Position numbers and translations under genes: made by a program. The notes under the pieces are model-generated. The model was not told the origin of the DNA, did not search any database, and worked only from the letters and a program-made list of their open reading frames with translations. Shown one piece after another: positions 21,795-32,606 of a stretch of DNA of 64,000 nucleotides. The stretch comes from Isochrysis galbana (taxonomy: Eukaryota > Haptophyta > Isochrysidales > Isochrysidaceae): positions 18,701-82,700 of the forward strand of contig CM030940.1 in assembly GCA_018136815.1 (NCBI GenBank). The letters run 5' to 3'. Each line of letters begins with the position of its first letter. The first letter of the stretch is position 1.

Positions 21795-22590
21795 GTGAAT
21801 TAACGTGCACCTGCGCGGGAGTTGCCGCTCCAGTGGGATTTAATTTCCCTGGTTCGTGCACACATTGAGCTCTAACGTTCAGAGTCGAGTGCTCTTCTCA
21901 TGCCCGTGCTGATGCGCGCCATAGAGTCTTCTGTATGACCAGACGGTGTATGGAGCTCTTGTCTCTCCGCTGCCCAATGATTCGCTAGCCCAAGACCATC
22001 GCTATGCACTCGCAGTGCCATCTAGAGCTCATGTCCATGCCAACATTTTACATCTCTGCATTTCTCGATGGTGGATGTTGGGTGGGTGCGTATAGCACGC
22101 TACGGCGGTTTTGGGTTTTAGCGGATGCTAAAAATCTCCACGCTGCGGTGTGCGCTGGTGCGTGCATTCTAAAATAATAATAAACCTTTTAATGTTCTCA
22201 CCGCGGCCGTGGACCCACTGCTTTTTTTTCTTTCACACAGCAAATTTTCTACACCCCCACTCCCCTGGCCCTTCTCCTTCTCCCCCCGTCACAATGCAGG
22301 CGACTCCTCCCGTGCGCTACTAGGGACTAGGGGTAGGGGGATAGGGGTGAAGGGTGCTGAAGGGCTTAGATATGTTCCGGTGGCCCGCTACCCCCACCGG
22401 TGATCTTCCTCCCCCCCCCTTCCTCCTGTGTCTCCGGGGAGGCGGCGGCCTCGGTCCCGACTGTCGCATTCGCGAATCGACACTCGTTAGGCTCCGCTCT
22501 TCGGCCTTCGTTGTTCGGCATTTATCGTTATAATTTATAACTCGCTGCTTTCTCTCGTTCTCGGTCAAAAGCTTCGCTTGGATGCATGGG
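21795..22590. other. 3' flank of PDZ gene plus 3' end of a minus-strand retroelement
   Basis: No gene. Minus-strand sequence at 22170-22207 reads GAGAACATTAAAAGG followed by a TTTATTATTATT tail. It matches the 3' terminus of the element ending at 28986 (GAGAATATTAAAAGG plus a T/G tail). A segment near 22300 resembles 36260 (CTCCNCGTGCGCTACT). I infer a truncated copy of the same element family. Confidence 0.5.
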
Positions 22591-22785
22591 TATCACAGGG
22601 TGTCTTACACCATGTCCAATATGTCATTTGTTGTTTGTTTGTGGTTCTATACCGTTAGTGCAACTCGCACGTGGCAGTCCCCCCTAGGTATCTTTTAATC
22701 ATCTTGTCATGGCGTAGCGCGATGGCGGCGCGCCGCGCCGCTCTCTCACCGCCGCCGGGGCTCGCGCTGCGGGCTCCCGGCGATA
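22591..22785 (+). repeat. 5' LTR of the miniature element
   Basis: 195 bp, beginning TATCACAGGG and ending CGGCGATA; the 4-bp ends are inverted. One difference from the 3' copy (CCAATATG versus CCAATGTG). Confidence 0.85.
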
Positions 22786-23617
22786 TGGAGCTCCCACCCA
22801 GGTGTAGAGGGGTAGGGTTGGGCTGGCTGAGCCGACTCTCGCGGACCGCCGCGAGCTGCGCGCGCTCGCGCAGTCGCTTTGGGCTGCATGGCTGCATGGC
22901 GAGTAGCGAGCCCTCCTCTCTCCCTCTCTCTCTCTCCCCCTCTGGCCTCTGGGGGAGGTGGTCCTTCTGGGCCCCTTGCTCGGGAGGGAATGGGAATGGA
23001 TCTCTTTGATCCTTGTTTGCACCCCTGCCCACATTGCTTCGCCTCGCTCGCGCGAGCTGGCCCCGTTGATCGCTGCTCGATCCAATGCTGGGCGAGTGCC
23101 CCGTCTGGGTGAGTGCCCCTCTTTCTCTTTCTCTCCGCCTCTCCCCCCTCCTTTTGTCTGGGAGAGTTGGGGTCCCGCTGGGCCTCTTCTTTGTTGCGCT
23201 GCCGTACCTTCTCTCTCCTCCCCAACTGGGAGGGTCGGTCTGTCTGACCGCGGCTTGGTTGCGCCGTCTTCTTTCTCTCTCCTCCCCCGCTGGGAGGGTC
23301 TATCGCTTTGACCACTCGGCTGCTCCCTCGCTGGAGGGTTCGCGGTCCCTCTTACCACTTGCCACTTGGCTGCACGGTCATCTCTTCTCTCTCCTCCCCG
23401 GCTGGGAGGGTCGGTCCATCTGACCGGCTCGGCTGCGCCGCAGTTTCTTCTTTCTCTCTTCTCCCCTGCTGGGAGGGGTCGTTCCTTTGTTTTGGAAAGA
23501 TTGGCCCTTTTTGTTGGCCAAGTTGCAACTTGCTTTACCATTCACATTTGACATTTGTTTGTGTTCAATTTGTGTAAGCGTCATTCGGATCTCATCCGTA
23601 CTCCGCTTAGGAGGGGG

Positions 23618-23812
23618 TATCACAGGGTGTCTTACACCATGTCCAATGTGTCATTTGTTGTTTGTTTGTGGTTCTATACCGTTAGTGCAACTCGCACGTG
23701 GCAGTCCCCCCTAGGTATCTTTTAATCATCTTGTCATGGCGTAGCGCGATGGCGGCGCGCCGCGCCGCTCTCTCACCGCCGCCGGGGCTCGCGCTGCGGG
23801 CTCCCGGCGATA
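23618..23812 (+). repeat. 3' LTR of the miniature element
   Basis: 195 bp, directly preceded by the polypurine tract CTTAGGAGGGGG (23606-23617). A similar tract-plus-LTR-start junction occurs near 51257, suggesting a related element there. Confidence 0.85.
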
Positions 23813-24311
23813 ATCTTGGGTTGTGGAGCGCCCTCTCTCTTTCTCTCGAAAGAGAAGGGAAGTTTCGAAGTTTCCCCACCTTTCTTCCTCCTAGGCGCCT
23901 CGCAAATAGGTTTAATTATTTTTAATTTGCTATCTTCCCTGCGTTTCTTATCTGCTTTTGGGGGCAATCAGGTTTAATTTGCGACCTCTTCGTATCTCCC
24001 CCTTAGGCACATCGCACTTCTCTCGTCTTATTCGATAGGTCTCTTGGGATACTGCCTAGCAGGATTGCCCCTCGTTTCCGTTATGGTGCGATTCCCGTTC
24101 CACACGAGATCGCCGACAGATCGCCCTTTGATCGTCGTCCGTCGTTGTCTGAACGGAGTGTTTGGGTTTGATTTCAGTCGAGTTATGTGAGAAAGTCGTG
24201 GGGCGAGAGTCGGAGTGTTTTCGTGGGTGCAGTGAAGTGCCAACCCTGCAGGTCCAATGATGCGGCCGCAGCACGCGGTCTTCGTTCGTCCTCGGGCAGT
24301 GGTGGTACCGA

Positions 24312-24467
24312 ACAGGTTGCCACCATGGCTCTGCGTAGCATGCAGGGGGTCTTTGAGACCCCCTCCAACAGTGGGAAACCCTCCCACCCCAAGAGCACCT
24401 CATGTGGGAGGGCAGCTCTGCTGCCCTCCCCATGGTGGAAACCTCTACCATCAGTGCACCGACGAAA
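24312..24467 (+). repeat. Dispersed ~155-bp repeat, also at 44981-45137
   Basis: The two loci share a block beginning CCGAACAGGTTGCCACCATG and running to CTACCATCAGTGCACC, with few differences. It contains the hairpin GGGGGTCTTTGAGACCCCC. Both copies keep the frame GTEQVATMALR...GVFETPSNSGKP open, so it may be a captured coding exon or part of an element ORF. Confidence 0.75.
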
Positions 24468-25193
24468 CTTTCCACGCACGGGATCCCCGCGCGTGTGATT
24501 GCCACTCATCATGCGCACGGCGTGCACACGCATCTGGCGGGCGAACACCCAGAGTCTTCTCCTCCCAGACATCCACCACCTACACCCCACTCTCCTCTTC
24601 CCCCACAAGCCTCGCTCCTTCACCATGGGCCAGTACTTGTCTTCATCGCCAAGCGACTCGGTCACCGCACCTACGAGGAGATCCGCGCCCCAGCCTTCAA
24701 GTTCTGCGAACACATGGAGGAGGGCATGAGCGGCGCCATCCTGGCGATGCTGCTCGTCACAGCCTCTGGCATGGGCCGTGGATGTGGAGACTTTCGCGTG
24801 GATCTGGCCAAGGAACGCTACCCGTCGATGTGGGCACTCATCGAGCCATACATGGGCCGTTGGTGCAAGGCAACCCTCATGCTCGTCGGCGACTACTCTG
24901 ACGAGTACGACAAGATCCCAATCCCCAAGACCAGATACATTGGAGAGCAAGCCGCCGTCGCGTACCTCTGCATGGAATACATCACGGCGGTCGCGTACGC
25001 TGAAGCGGATCCCATGGTGCAAGTGCGCCGAGCAGCTGGCAAACTCTACATGCAGGACAAGAAGGCCGTCCTCGCACGCATCACGGATCTCGCCACCCAA
25101 GATCAGCCAAGCGATATCGTCGCCTGCAAGCAGAACGACGAGGAAGAGGGATGTGAGAAAAAGACGAAGAAGATGAAAACTCAGCCCGCGTAG
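24402..25193 (+). CDS. Hypothetical protein
   Basis: A 263-residue open frame. The first ~22 codons lie inside the dispersed repeat and the next ~55 are low-complexity His/Pro, so the true start or an upstream exon is uncertain. From about residue 78 onward it reads as a globular, helix-rich protein: EEIRAPAFKFCEHMEEG, WALIEPYMGRWCKATLML, YLCMEYITAVAYAEADPM. It ends in an acidic then lysine-rich tail (DEEEGCEKKTKKMK) that could be a nuclear signal. Codon use is GC-rich at third positions, as in neighbouring host genes. An ATG in a good context at 24625 is in another frame and is probably not used. I do not recognise the family. Confidence 0.5.
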   Translation: MWEGSSAALPMVETSTISAPTKLSTHGIPARVIATHHAHGVHTHLAGEHPESSPPRHPPPTPHSPLPPQASLLHHGPVLVFIAKRLGHRTYEEIRAPAFKFCEHMEEGMSGAILAMLLVTASGMGRGCGDFRVDLAKERYPSMWALIEPYMGRWCKATLMLVGDYSDEYDKIPIPKTRYIGEQAAVAYLCMEYITAVAYAEADPMVQVRRAAGKLYMQDKKAVLARITDLATQDQPSDIVACKQNDEEEGCEKKTKKMKTQPA

Positions 25194-25770
25194 CTGGGGT
25201 GTTTGGGAGTGGGAGTGGGGGAGCGTGATTAGCTTTGTAATAATAATGTTAGAGTTGTAATTGTAATAATACTAACCAAAAAGAAAACAAATAGCCTGGC
25301 CCTCTTTTGACGGAACGCGACTTTGTTTGCGCTGCCCTCCCCTTTGCGCGCGCGCCACGCGCTGCACGCTGAACACCCCCTAGTAAGTGTAAGTATAATA
25401 ATAGCGATACTAGAAGTTATAATAGGGGTGTAAGCTGATATTAGTACTGATGTAAGTACTGATGTAAGTGTAAGCTCAAAACCACCGTAAGCTTACGGAC
25501 TGACAGCCCAACTAGGAACATTTGATGACATCAAGAAAAGGTAAGAGAAGAGGGCCGGAGGCGACGGACGGCACGCCGAGGGAAAGAACCTGCCGCGGGG
25601 GGGGGCGAGGGACCGAGGGCACGGAAGGGCAGCGTGGGAGGGCGCGAGGCCAATCTCGGAGCGAGATCGCGTCCTTTCCCTCGCGGAGCGCGGAGAGACC
25701 CCCCACGAGATATCTTGGGGCCGGAGAATGTTTTGGACGAATCTTCCTGCCGTCGGCCGAGGAGAGGCGG

Positions 25771-25858
<88 letters not shown>

Positions 25859-26316
25859 TCGCAGAGCGACTGCAGAACGAGAAGTCGAAGTCATGCCGGT
25901 TTATTACCTTAAACGAGCCAACAATTATGAGAACAGCAAAAACAAAATTCGAATCGCAAATTTCGAGACCAAAATCTGCAAACCTGGACTTGAGACCATG
26001 GGGAAATCCGAATCTGTGTGTCTTGTGCGTCAGCGGCAACACGGGGAACTGTTCAATTGTAATTATGAGCGCGTACCTTATACCTTACACGAATATTCAT
26101 GCCTATAGCCTTCAGATGGGCAGGAATACAACAGAGTGAGCGCTAGTCCCGTTCCTTTGCCGCGCCGCGACCCATAAAAATTTGTTAAAAATTTAAAATT
26201 TAGAAACACGGTGAAAAATGAAAAACACTGTTTTTGACTTCCGTAGAAACACACTGTTCCTGTGTTTAACAACTAGGGCTAATGCATGCTGTGATGGTGT
26301 GATGGTAGGTGGCTTC
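25194..26316. other. Intergenic with GA microsatellite and element 3' end
   Basis: No supported gene. It holds an A/T-rich 3' flank of the upstream ORF, a pure (GA)n run at 25774-25856, and a 57-bp block at 26134-26190 (GAGTGAGCGCTAGTCCC start, CCATAAAAATTTG end). That block matches 47201-47259, where it is the 3' end of a TSD-flanked element. An AACAC-word block follows (26195-26270). Confidence 0.5.
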
Positions 26317-26357
26317 TATCCTGCCGCCTATATCAACTAAGTTTATACTTGGTCGCC

Positions 26358-27539
26358 ATGGAGCGCGCCGACGCGCCCCCTCTCTCTTTCGGGCACCCCA
26401 CCGCGGGCGCCCTTCCAATGCCCATGGAGCAGTCGCAGGCGAAGCGACCGCGTCCTCCCGCGGAGGCCGAGCAGGTGAGCGCGATCCCCGTCGCGCCACA
26501 CGGCCAGTGGCCCCGGCCACACCACCTCCAGCAGCCATGCTGGCCCCCCCCCTGGAGGACCACAGGCTGCAGGCCACAACCAGCACACACCAGACAAGAA
26601 CCAACAGAGATCCATTGGGCATGCCTCATGGCAGAGGCCTCACTCACCCTGGTGACGGCCGCGCCGCCTCGGCGGCGCGGCCCGAGACCGGGTGGCCCTT
26701 ATGGGCACAAACCTCACACTACAACAGATACGCACCACAACAAGCCACAGCAACACCCCCAGACCAAGGACAGCACACACGAGACCCCCCTAGGGGAAGG
26801 TCGAGAGCACGCACACGCCAACGCACCACGCATCCGCAAGCCGACGAACTACACACTTACACCCGACTCGCCATGCCCCGCACAGGAACCCCAATCAGAA
26901 GATGAACAAGAAAGCGTAGACACAGATGCAAACTACGAACTTTCCTTCCATCAGGAGGGCGACTACACATTCCAAGACGCGTCGGTGTACGCCGCCATAG
27001 TCGAGCTCCTCTTAGAGCTCGAAGGAGTCGATCCTGAACCGGACTTCTGGGCCCGGTCGATTAAAGGCCCCTGGCACATAGCAGTCAACGAAGACTGTGC
27101 GCAACAATTCCAAGAGCGATATGGCGAACTTACCACCCTCCGCGTGCTTCAGACAGACATCAAAGTCCGGATCAAGGTCGACTCGATAGAGGAAAAGTTC
27201 AACAAACGAGGCTCATCCTCGCGCAAATCACTATATAATGCTCTCCAAGACGTTGCAGCCCACTTGGTCGTCGAAGCCGACGGCTTGGCGCAAGCAAAAC
27301 AAATCACACTGAGCAACCTCATTAAGGCGGTCGAGAAAGTAGGCCTCACCTTTCTTAAGGGCAACCGAGAGCGTATGAAACTGGAAGGTGGCTCGGGCAC
27401 ATTTGTGTCCAAGGCGGCCTACTCCACCCGCTGGCACCTTTATGTCTCGGCAGCAAAGAGGAATGCTCGGCTTATGTCGAGCACCTACCCGACACCTTCA
27501 CACATGAGGGAAGAACTATCCACAAAAAAGAATTCTTAG
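26358..27539 (+). CDS. Element ORF1-like protein
   Basis: 393 residues from the ATG at 26358, which sits 24 bp after the element 5' end. The N-terminal third is Pro/His/Thr-rich and low in complexity. From about residue 190 it becomes acidic and helical (EDEQESVDTDANYELSF, VYAAIVELLLELEGVDPE), then basic (RERMKLEGGSG, AAKRNARLM). It may be the nucleic-acid-binding protein of the element, but no CCHC knuckle or RRM is visible. The next frame overlaps it from 27326. Confidence 0.65.
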   Translation: MERADAPPLSFGHPTAGALPMPMEQSQAKRPRPPAEAEQVSAIPVAPHGQWPRPHHLQQPCWPPPWRTTGCRPQPAHTRQEPTEIHWACLMAEASLTLVTAAPPRRRGPRPGGPYGHKPHTTTDTHHNKPQQHPQTKDSTHETPLGEGREHAHANAPRIRKPTNYTLTPDSPCPAQEPQSEDEQESVDTDANYELSFHQEGDYTFQDASVYAAIVELLLELEGVDPEPDFWARSIKGPWHIAVNEDCAQQFQERYGELTTLRVLQTDIKVRIKVDSIEEKFNKRGSSSRKSLYNALQDVAAHLVVEADGLAQAKQITLSNLIKAVEKVGLTFLKGNRERMKLEGGSGTFVSKAAYSTRWHLYVSAAKRNARLMSSTYPTPSHMREELSTKKNS

Positions 27540-27553
27540 AATCATGGGACGCG

Positions 27554-28654
27554 GTGGTCAGCCACGCGAGAAGCGTACTAGGACAAGCGAAAGAACGCCC
27601 GACAGCGGACAAAAAGGACACGGACGACCACGATGGCGGAACCCATCCACACGAGGCGGGAAATACACCAAATAGAGAAGTGAGAGTCTCCGAAGACGAG
27701 CGCTACATTACCAAAATGAACAACATATGGCTACAAGCCGACACTGACTACCTAGGAGAGATATCCGGCACCGGAGACGTAACAGACGAGAATGAAGTCC
27801 GGTACTACCACCCACCGGCCAAATGGGAGAACGGGTACAAAGGCCCGAGATTTACGGAATACCCTCTGGCGGAAGAGTACGCTATAAACAAAGGGAAAGT
27901 AGCGCTAGACGCGATCACGGTCTCAGACATCACGAAAGCCACGCTAAAAACAGCCCGAACGAATGCCCCACAAACGGCGAAACCCGCATGGGAAAAGAGA
28001 TTAGACATTACAAAGGAGGAGTGGAAACATATAGCAAGACTATACGCTCTTCCACTGCTAAAACACACCGACAAACACCCACACTTCAAACACATAACCC
28101 ACAGGAGAATCGGAACCAGAAACAGATTTGCGGACAGCCAGACGAGTGAATGCAGGTTATGCCAATGCCACCGCGAAGACTCGTGCCACCTAGCGTGGTG
28201 CCCAGCGACGAAGAAAATATTCGAAACCATCGACGCCATAACCAACTACACGCCTTGCCCCAAAAGGTCACGCACGCAAAAGGCAAAGGACAGACTCTTC
28301 GCATATCCTAGTGCGGTTACCCCCGACAGCCTAAAATCCTTATACGTAATAGCGTGGAGGTACATCATCAGAGACTTCTATAGAGTAAAATATGAGTCGT
28401 ACGAATTTCACTATATACCAGCACTGGAAGCCACGCTCATAAGATTTTCTACCCTGGTGAGAGGCCGCGCTCCGCCGAGCCTCTACAACTCGGCGAGGAC
28501 CGGAAAGGCCGCACAGGGAAGAAAACCCAAGATCAAAACCCCAAGGGAACTTAGCTCACCGATATTCACGGAGGACCAAAAGGGTAGATTGAAAATGAGC
28601 GACACCCTGAGACAAGTGACGGAAGCGGTCGGCCTAACAGAGCGGCTAGCCTAA
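27554..28654 (+). CDS. LINE ORF2 C-terminal domain with Cys/His knuckle
   Basis: About 366 residues; the same frame is open back to 27326, overlapping ORF1 by ~214 nt, and has no ATG at its head. This suggests translation by frameshift or a deletion junction. It contains CRLCQCHREDSCHLAWC, the C-x2-C-x6-H-like post-RT knuckle typical of plant and algal LINE polyproteins. An aromatic-rich segment (WRYIIRDFYRVKYESYEF) follows. The RT domain expected upstream is absent. It ends before a 3' UTR of about 330 bp. Confidence 0.7.
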   Translation: MVSHARSVLGQAKERPTADKKDTDDHDGGTHPHEAGNTPNREVRVSEDERYITKMNNIWLQADTDYLGEISGTGDVTDENEVRYYHPPAKWENGYKGPRFTEYPLAEEYAINKGKVALDAITVSDITKATLKTARTNAPQTAKPAWEKRLDITKEEWKHIARLYALPLLKHTDKHPHFKHITHRRIGTRNRFADSQTSECRLCQCHREDSCHLAWCPATKKIFETIDAITNYTPCPKRSRTQKAKDRLFAYPSAVTPDSLKSLYVIAWRYIIRDFYRVKYESYEFHYIPALEATLIRFSTLVRGRAPPSLYNSARTGKAAQGRKPKIKTPRELSSPIFTEDQKGRLKMSDTLRQVTEAVGLTERLA

Positions 28655-29957
28655 GACACACCTACAGCCTGCCTCGAGCCCAACCAGAAGGCGCTAAAAC
28701 ACCGCGCAACACAACGAGCTTCAAGGACGACAAGACGCCCAAACGACCGAAATAAACATAAACAGGCCACCCAGTGACACAGGAGAAAGGCGAGAACATT
28801 CGCTGGGGACAAGTGCACCCGATCCAACCCAACTCCCCCCAACAACCTGAGCCCCGAAGTAGAGCACAAGGGGAGGAGCCGCAAGGCGGGTAGTGGGGAG
28901 CGAGGTGGGAAGGAGCGTGGCTACGAAGATAGATCTCAGTGCCGCGCGCGAGGCGAGAATATTAAAAGGTTTTTTTGTTTTTTGTTTATCCTGCCGCCTA
29001 TATGCAGCCTGCCCAGCCCAAAATTTGGTTCATATATGACCCCCTTGCCCTAACGCACTCACCCAAAAATCCATTTTTAGGCATATACTAGGGTTAAGCA
29101 GTTTTGCAGTTTTGCCCCTCAACTTCAACTTCAAATTCTCAACTTTGCACTTTGCCGGTCGGAGGCCCAGATGCCAGATGCTCCGTTAGGCGTTAGGCAT
29201 TAGGTATCGGATCGTCAGGTTTCGGCTCCCTTAGTATGCTATCCGTATCCTGCCCTACCCTCAGAGCTCAGAGCCTAATATACCTATTACACGCTGGACC
29301 CCCAGAAGAAGAAAAGAAACGGAACCGTGAATCGGGACCACCTCCGCCCTCACCGAGCCACAGATGTGAACGAGCACTCTTAGAAGTTAAAGAGAGCGCC
29401 GCCGCCCGCAGACGGCGCGACCCGCGGGAGATCCTAGTAGTAGAGAGTAGTTACTCCCATTTCTTCTCTTCGTTTCCGCTAGATATCCCTCTCTCTCCGC
29501 TAATCAATTCCTCTCTCTCTCCCTCTCACAGTCTTTCCTCTCTCTCTCTCTCGTCTCTTCTCTTTCTCCTTCTTCTTCCCCCTCTGTTCCTCTGCTTTAA
29601 TACTCTCTGGAGTACTCTCTCTTGTCTCTAGTTGTACTCCTCTTCTGCTGTTATCGTCCCAGCAGCTCGATCTCTTCTCTTTTCTCTCCTCGGTCGGTAA
29701 GTAAGAGAAGTAACCCATCGGAAGAGGGCTCTTCTCCTCTCTCTCCTTCTTCCCTCTCCCTAAAAATACACCTCTCTCTTCTCCTCTCTCCCTCCCTCCC
29801 CTCCCTTCACGTCTCGCCTCCCCTCCCTCTCCTCCTCCCTCTCTCTCTCCCCCCCCTCTCGCTTCCTCCTCCCCCTCCCCCCTCCCCTTCGCCACTCCTC
29901 CCCTCTCCTTCACTCCTCCTCCGCGCCCTCGCCCCTCCCCCCCCTCCCCACCTCTCG
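28655..29957. other. Element 3' UTR, TSD and CT-rich leader of the TPR-CS gene
   Basis: 28655-28986 is the element 3' UTR. 29004-29450 is unannotated single-copy-looking DNA. 29500-29957 is almost purely pyrimidine and runs straight into the ATG at 29958, so it is probably the 5' UTR or core promoter of the downstream gene. Confidence 0.55.
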
Positions 29958-32606
29958 ATGGGCTACGATTCCTTCGGCCTCTTCCGCGGCTGGTGCCGTG
30001 CTTCTCCCTCTTGCCTCGAGTTCTCTCCCTCCTTTCCCCTCTCTCCCTCCTCCTCCCTGCTCTGCTCTCGCTGCCGCCACCCTGCCGCCCTTCACCAGCC
30101 AGTATCCCTCGCTCCTGATGGCCGCTACGATGCCAACTCGCCCGAGCAGCTCGAGCTGAGGAAGAGATTCGACGAGCGGCTTCTCTCTCCCCCTGAGAGG
30201 GCGAGGCTGAGGAAGGGGAGAGGCGACGCTGCGTTTCGCGCGGGCAACTTTCGCACGGCATACGAGCACTACACCGTCGCCATCGAGGCGGAGCCGAGCG
30301 CTCATCTCTTCGCCAACCGATGCCAGGCATACCTCAAGGCGGGAAAGCCTCAGCTGGCGCTCGATGACGCCAGAAGGGCGACTGAGCTTGCGCCCGACTG
30401 GGCCAAGGGTTGGTACCGGCTGGGCGTCGCGCTCGGCCGGCTGCAGAGGCATGCCGAGGCGGTCGGTGCGTTGGAGACGGCATGTGAGCACGAACCCGGC
30501 AATACGGAGGCGGCCAAAGCGCTGCAGGTTGCGCGCCGCGAAGCCGAGGCTGCAGACAAGCTGGCGGCCGACCTCGAGCGTGCGCGTAAGTCGACGACGC
30601 GCAGGCAGGCCTACGACGCAAAGTCGGCCGCCCAATTCGAGGCGAAGGAGCGCGCGAAGAAGACGGGGCGCATCAAAAGTTACGCCGACTGGAATGACGA
30701 GCTCACTCAGGAGTTCGAAAAGGAGTACGAGGCGACGTGGCAGCCGCCGCCCGGCGTTCAGCTCCTTACACATGCACCAGCGCCCAGGGACGACGATGAT
30801 GAGCCGCGTATCGTCGACGTGACCGACGAGGTCGAGGCCGCGCGCGCAGCAAACGAGGACGCGGAGGGCGGGCTCGCGCTCGAAGACAACGGCGATGGCG
30901 GCGCACCAGCCGCGGGTGGACTGGTGCTCGAGGAAAACGTGGGCGGCGAGGATGAGGAGGATGAGGAGAGTGAGGAGGACTCCGAAGATGATAACTACGT
31001 TTCCGATTCGGATGACTCCGACGTGCGCCCCGCTGAACCCCCGTCGGGGCTTGCGCTGGCCGCTCGCTTTGCCCTCGCCATGCCGGCTGGCCGCTCACCC
31101 GCCCTCCCTCCTCACAACGCGCAGGACCACCCGCCTGAGCAGTTTGAAGTCGGCACCACCACAATCATGCTGCCTCCGCGCAACTACACCCTTGTGCATG
31201 AGGACGGCCGGCTACACAAGAAAGGTATGCCCGGCCGTGGCGACGCGCTGAGGCGAATCGCTGCCCACCGTCGCACGTGCGCCCGCCTGCTCGCGGAGGC
31301 CCCGTAGCTCACGTGCTCCTTCGACCCGTCTGCACGCAGACAACTTCGAGCCCTTGTCCTTTGGAATGCAGCGGGTGTGGAACGATCGGGCGCCCGAGCC
31401 GGTGTGGGTGCAGACCAAGAACGCCAGGTGGTGGCAGAGTGCCACCGAGGTGAGCACGCCCCAATGCATATAGGCCGTCCCCCCTCCCCGCCGCAGCTGT
31501 GCTTACGTGCAGCCTGCGCCACCCTCACGCCGCAGGTGGTCGTCATCGCGCACACCGTGCCATGCGACCGCATGAAGGCTTCTCTTTTGAACGTCTCGTT
31601 CGCGCCCAAGCAGGTACGCGCGCCGCTGCCAGGTGTCTATTTACCGCCGGAGCGCTCGCCTCACCCTTCCACGCCACCCACTTCTCCTTTGCGCTCGGCA
31701 GATCCACGTGTCGGACCGGGGCACTGGCGTCGTGTACCTGCACGGAGAGACCGAGGAGAGGATCGACCCGACCACCTCGACATGGCTCACCGACGGAAAG
31801 TGAGAGCTCTCACGACGGCACCCCGACCACCCCGCCCCTCCTGCAATCTCTCCCCCTCCTCCCCCCCGCCACCCCTCGCGCTTCACGCGTCCTGAGCCCC
31901 CGCATCGCGCCTCACACGTCCCGAGTTGCGGCCCGCCCATTCGCAGCTGCGTCACGCTCAACCTCACCAAGGCCAACCTGCAGCTATACGACGGGCAAAA
32001 GAAGGGAACACAAACGGACACTCACTGGCACAGGCTCCTCACCGAGGACCAATACGTGGAGCGAGGCATGGTGAGTGCCGCATGCTCGATGAGGGGCTGG
32101 CCGCCCGCGCCCCGCAAGCCCATGCCGCGCCCACCCGCGTACGGCGCCTCCCCGCGCAGGTCGATGCCGACTACTCGGACCTTCCGGAGCATTTGCGGTA
32201 CAAGAAGAAGATGGCCGACGAGGAGCACAAGGCGAAGAAGAAGCTGGAGGAAGAGGCCAACGAATGCGCGCTCTGCGGCAAGGACGTCCGATTCTTCTGC
32301 GACTGCCGATCAGGCGACAAGGTACGCAGATAGTCGGCTAGCATCTCTCGCCTAGGCTGGCGAGATAACCGATGTAGTGGTGAGCTCGCTGTCTAGCGCT
32401 CGTGCTAAGCCCTCAACTGCATTTCGGCCGACCCCTCTCCGACTCCTGGGCAGGACTACGAGCGCCCTCTCCCCGAGGGATGGAAGGACCCGCGCCTTGG
32501 CTTCTGCGACCCCATCTTCGAGGGCGTCAAGTACCACGCGGGCGGGGTCGATCAGCTCAAGCCGAAGCCGCCGCCGCAGCCGCAGCCATATCGGGGGGGG
32601 CGATGA
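29958..32606 (+). CDS. TPR and CS domain protein (HSP90 co-chaperone-like)
   Basis: Exons 29958-31224, 31340-31449, 31536-31613, 31702-31799, 31947-32070, 32160-32321, 32454-32606. A further intron inside exon 1 (about 29998-30103) is likely, because that stretch is pyrimidine-rich and removing it keeps the frame. Residues from about 75 form three TPR helices pairs (GDAAFRAGNFRTAYEHYTVAI, YLKAGKPQLALDDA, GWYRLGVALGRLQRHAEAV). A basic helix and a long acidic region (DEEDEESEEDSEDD) follow. Exons 3-5 encode a CS/p23-like beta-sandwich: VIAHTVPCDRM, LNVSFAPKQIHV, LTKAN and WHRLL. Exon 6 has a CALC...CDC cluster that could bind zinc, and the C-terminus contains LPEGWKDPRLGFCD. TPR-CS combinations act as HSP90 co-chaperones, often in dynein or ubiquitin-ligase assembly; that role is inferred. 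Confidence 0.85.

Larger units (their letters stand above)
22591..23812 (+). mobile_element. Miniature LTR retrotransposon (TRIM-like)
   Basis: Direct repeats 22591-22785 and 23618-23812 are each 195 bp and differ at one base. Both start TATC and end GATA. The 832-bp interior has no protein domain. A TGG-starting primer-binding-site candidate begins at 22786, and a polypurine tract AGGAGGGGG abuts the second LTR. The interior also carries about five copies of a ~60-bp unit built around a CCTCCC...GGGAGG hairpin (23115-23480). Near-identical LTRs imply a recent insertion that needed proteins in trans. I did not find a clear target-site duplication. Confidence 0.85.
26334..28986 (+). mobile_element. 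Non-LTR retrotransposon with 17-bp target-site duplication, lacking the RT region
   Basis: TATCCTGCCGCCTATAT occurs at 26317-26333 and 28987-29003, immediately flanking the element. The 5' end is CAACTAAGTTTATAC, shared with elements at 19359, 44459 and 51068. The 3' end is GAATATTAAAAGG followed by a T/G tail. It encodes an ORF1-like protein and the C-terminal, zinc-knuckle-bearing part of an ORF2. No reverse-transcriptase or endonuclease motifs are present, so the copy appears internally deleted or non-autonomous, yet it integrated by target-primed means. Confidence 0.85.

Noticed and set aside
22699-23541. A 280-codon minus-strand frame across the miniature LTR element
   Set aside because: It spans the LTR and the repeated non-coding interior, with low-complexity Arg/Glu/Gly content and no homology-like segments.
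24183-25100. A 305-codon minus-strand frame opposite the hypothetical protein
   Set aside because: Antisense shadow; the plus-strand reading has the more protein-like composition and a terminal Lys-rich tail.
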